Shown: positions 62,680-64,000 of the stretch, one piece after another
How the letters are laid out: every line of letters starts with the position of its first letter
How positions within the stretch are numbered: the stretch's first letter is position 1
Program-made: the position numbers and the translations under genes
Assembly: GCF_008932115.1 (NCBI RefSeq)
Contig: NZ_CP044543.1
Span: 4,284,501 to 4,348,500 of the forward strand
Length of the DNA stretch: 64,000 nucleotides
Source: Bradyrhizobium betae
GTDB lineage: Bacteria > Pseudomonadota > Alphaproteobacteria > Rhizobiales > Xanthobacteraceae
Direction: 5' to 3'
The notes under the pieces: generated by a model
Database searches by the model: none
What the model saw: the letters and a program-made list of their open reading frames with translations, nothing else
Told to the model about the DNA's origin: nothing

Positions 62680-62710
62680 AGTGAGGGCTAGTGACCTTCA
62701 CCCCCGGCTC

Positions 62711-62729
62711 ATGTAAAGGTCGTTCACAT
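62711..62729 (+). promoter_or_regulatory. TetR operator overlapping its own start codon
   Basis: ATGTAAAGGTCGTTCACAT is a 19-base near-palindrome (ATGTAAA-N5-TTCACAT, one mismatch between arms). It ends inside the start codon of the TetR gene (ATG 62728-62730). The same 19-base layout, ATGTAAA-N5-TTTACAT, stands in the promoter of the DUF2852 gene at 63536-63554, which makes it a probable operator for autoregulation. Confidence 0.68.
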
Positions 62730-63468
62730 GAGCTGGCGCAAGGACCAGGGCCGCGCCGAGCGCGGCTATCACCACGGCAATCTGAAGGAAGCCCTGTTGC
62801 AGGCCGCCCTCGGGCTGATCGCCGAGAAGGGCGCGGCCGGGTTCACGTTCGCCGATGCTGCGCGCATGGCCGGCGTCAGCGCGGCGGCGCCCTACCGGCA
62901 TTTCCGCGACCGTGAGGAGTTGCTGTCCTCGATCGCGCAGCGCGGTTTCGAGCAGTTCGAAGCGCGGCTGACCGCGGCCTGGGACGACGGCCGGCCCGAC
63001 ACCGTCACCGCGTTCGAGCGCGTCGGCCGAGCCTATCTGGCCTTCGCCCGCGAGGAGCCGGCCTTCTACAATGCGATGTTCGAGTCGGGCCTGCCGGTCG
63101 ATGCCAATCCGGCGCTGCAGGCCGCAAGCGAGCGCGCTTTCAACATCATCCGCGCCGCCGCCGAGCGCCTCGCGGCGCTGGCGCCGCCCGGCATGCCGCG
63201 GCCGCCGGCCATGATGATGGCGCTGCACATCTGGTCGATGGCGCATGGCGTGGCCTCCCTGTTCTCGCGCGGGGACGCCGCGCGGCGGAAGCTGCCGATG
63301 TCCCCGGATGAGCTGTTGGAGGCGGAGGTGCTGATCTATCTGCGCGGCCTCGGCTTCCCGACCGACCGCCGTCCGGCTGCGAAAAGCGCCGAGCCGCCGC
63401 CGGTGCCACCGGAGGCATCCTCCGGTTCTGGCGTGCCGCCCGGCGGTCCCTGGGGCAAGCCGAAATAA
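62728..63468 (+). CDS. TetR/AcrR family transcriptional regulator
   Basis: This 246-residue repressor has the helix-turn-helix ALGLIAEKGAAGFTFADAARMAGVSAAAPYRHFRDREELL (about residues 27-66), preceded by the HHGNLKEALLQAA segment of this TetR subgroup, and a ligand domain with AYLAFAREEPAFYNAMFESG. The C-terminal about 30 residues are a Pro/Gly/Ser tail. The family start is at 62728, so the mRNA may be leaderless or have a very short leader since the operator covers the start. It probably controls itself and the DUF2852 gene downstream. Confidence 0.9.
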   Translation: MSWRKDQGRAERGYHHGNLKEALLQAALGLIAEKGAAGFTFADAARMAGVSAAAPYRHFRDREELLSSIAQRGFEQFEARLTAAWDDGRPDTVTAFERVGRAYLAFAREEPAFYNAMFESGLPVDANPALQAASERAFNIIRAAAERLAALAPPGMPRPPAMMMALHIWSMAHGVASLFSRGDAARRKLPMSPDELLEAEVLIYLRGLGFPTDRRPAAKSAEPPPVPPEASSGSGVPPGGPWGKPK

Positions 63469-63508
63469 AATTGCGCAAATAATTCGACCGCACCGTCAGG
63501 CGGCCAGC

Positions 63509-63554
63509 TTGACAAAATGACGGGATGGTCTAGCTATGTAAATGTTATTTACAT
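63509..63554 (+). promoter_or_regulatory. Promoter and TetR-type operator of the DUF2852 gene
   Basis: TTGACA at 63509-63514 is a perfect -35 hexamer; a -10 like TAGCTA/AGCTAT lies 16-17 bases downstream. The perfect palindrome ATGTAAAT-GTT-ATTTACAT at 63536-63554 directly follows or overlaps the -10 and would cover the transcription start. Its layout equals the element at 62711-62729. Repression by the adjacent TetR protein is the likely use. Confidence 0.68.
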
Positions 63555-63576
63555 TCACAACGGCGCTGGTGCCGTG

Positions 63577-64000
63577 ATGGAGATGGAGATGGCCTACACC
63601 GCTGATGTCAATCGATGGCGCGGTACTTCGGAACAACACTACGAGCGGCCCCGCATGCTCGAGACGCCTTGGCATCCCGGCTGGATCGCCGTGACCATCC
63701 TCGGCTTCATCCTCTGGTGGCCGATCGGACTTGCCCTTCTCTTTTTCACACTCGGGAGCAGAAGAATGTCGTGCTGGAGCAATCAGGACCGCTGGCAGAA
63801 CAAGATGGAGCGGATGCAGTACAAGATGGACCGCATGCGCGGCCGCATGGAGCGCCGTGGTTTCGGCTTCGGCTTCGGGCCGCCCTCGAGCGGCAACCGC
63901 GCCTTCGACGAATACCGCACTGAAACGCTGCAGCGGCTCGAGGAGGAGCAGGTCGAGTTCAAGAACTTCCTCGACCGTCTGCGTCACGCCAAGGACAAGG
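63577..64000 (+). CDS. DUF2852 domain membrane protein, partial (cut by window edge)
   Basis: The frame starts at ATG 63577 (or ATG 63583/63589) and is open to the window end, giving 141 residues. It has MLETPWHPGWIAVTILGFIL and WWPIGLALLFFTLGSRRMSC, one or two membrane helices, then a Met/Arg-rich stretch (KMERMQYKMDRMRGRMERRG) and a coiled-coil (FDEYRTETLQRLEEEQVEFK). This pattern fits DUF2852, common in Bradyrhizobium and other Rhizobiales. Function unknown; the upstream TetR operator suggests inducible expression. The minus-strand frame here is a shadow. Confidence 0.8.
   Translation, partial: MEMEMAYTADVNRWRGTSEQHYERPRMLETPWHPGWIAVTILGFILWWPIGLALLFFTLGSRRMSCWSNQDRWQNKMERMQYKMDRMRGRMERRGFGFGFGPPSSGNRAFDEYRTETLQRLEEEQVEFKNFLDRLRHAKDK

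Noticed and set aside
1..64000. CRISPR arrays, prophage, insertion sequences, tRNA/rRNA genes, integrative-element ends
   Set aside because: Looked for regularly spaced repeats, transposase or integrase motifs (DDE, tyrosine recombinase) and clover-leaf segments with CCA-type ends; none was recognised.

Overview
The window is a high-GC alphaproteobacterial chromosome segment, most likely from Bradyrhizobium or a close relative. The evidence is gene order (tkt-gap-pgk-fba; zapA followed by a probable 6S RNA and the formyl-THF ligase gene; ruvC-ruvA-cdd-ruvB), protein families typical of that lineage (DUF4164, DUF2852), and many dispersed palindromic intergenic repeats. No phage, insertion sequence, CRISPR array, tRNA or rRNA was recognised.

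Layout. 1-10 kb: a minus-strand sugar-phosphate block (transketolase, GAPDH, PGK, a class II and a class I fructose-bisphosphate aldolase), then a ThiE-like protein, a Sel1-repeat protein and an inositol-monophosphatase family enzyme. 10-13 kb: DUF4164, zapA, 6S RNA candidate, fau and a YmdB-like phosphodiesterase, then a lower-GC orphan gene with a HEPN-like RxxxxH motif. 13.7-17.7 kb: a three-gene molybdenum hydroxylase operon (2Fe-2S subunit, Tat-exported molybdopterin subunit, tri-haem cytochrome c). 18-23 kb: a D-threonine aldolase/D-serine dehydratase-type enzyme and two soluble chemoreceptors that share an unusual C-terminal sensor-like domain, one with a PilZ-like insert. 23-29 kb: yebC, ruvCAB with an intercalated cytidine deaminase, a metallophosphoesterase, a YbgC-type thioesterase and DUF1348. 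30 kb: a deletion scar joining the remnants of a divergent LysR/amidohydrolase pair. 31-40 kb: a LysR regulator, a PotABCD-type ABC importer, a multi-subunit flavin amine/opine-type dehydrogenase, a second FAD oxidase and RidA, probably one import-and-oxidation pathway. 40-45 kb: DctA, an SDR, small hypothetical proteins and a sirtuin. 45-51 kb: hydantoinase/oxoprolinase HyuA-HyuB followed by a decayed TRAP transporter with two frameshifts and a DctQ-DctM fusion. 51-56 kb: GST and TetR divergent over a 13-bp inverted repeat, a hydroxyacid dehydrogenase, and a YCII/ECF42-type sigma pair with SRPBCC and VOC genes. 56-64 kb: small envelope proteins, an SDR, a triple-PAS soluble chemoreceptor, two more YCII proteins, and a TetR regulator whose 19-bp operator recurs in front of a DUF2852 membrane protein.

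No clearly new defence or mobile system was seen. The best leads are the shared TetR operator, the amine-oxidation cluster, the PilZ-containing chemoreceptor pair, the HEPN-like orphan and the two well-defined gene-decay scars. All family assignments come from reading the sequence and remembered family features; no database search was run.
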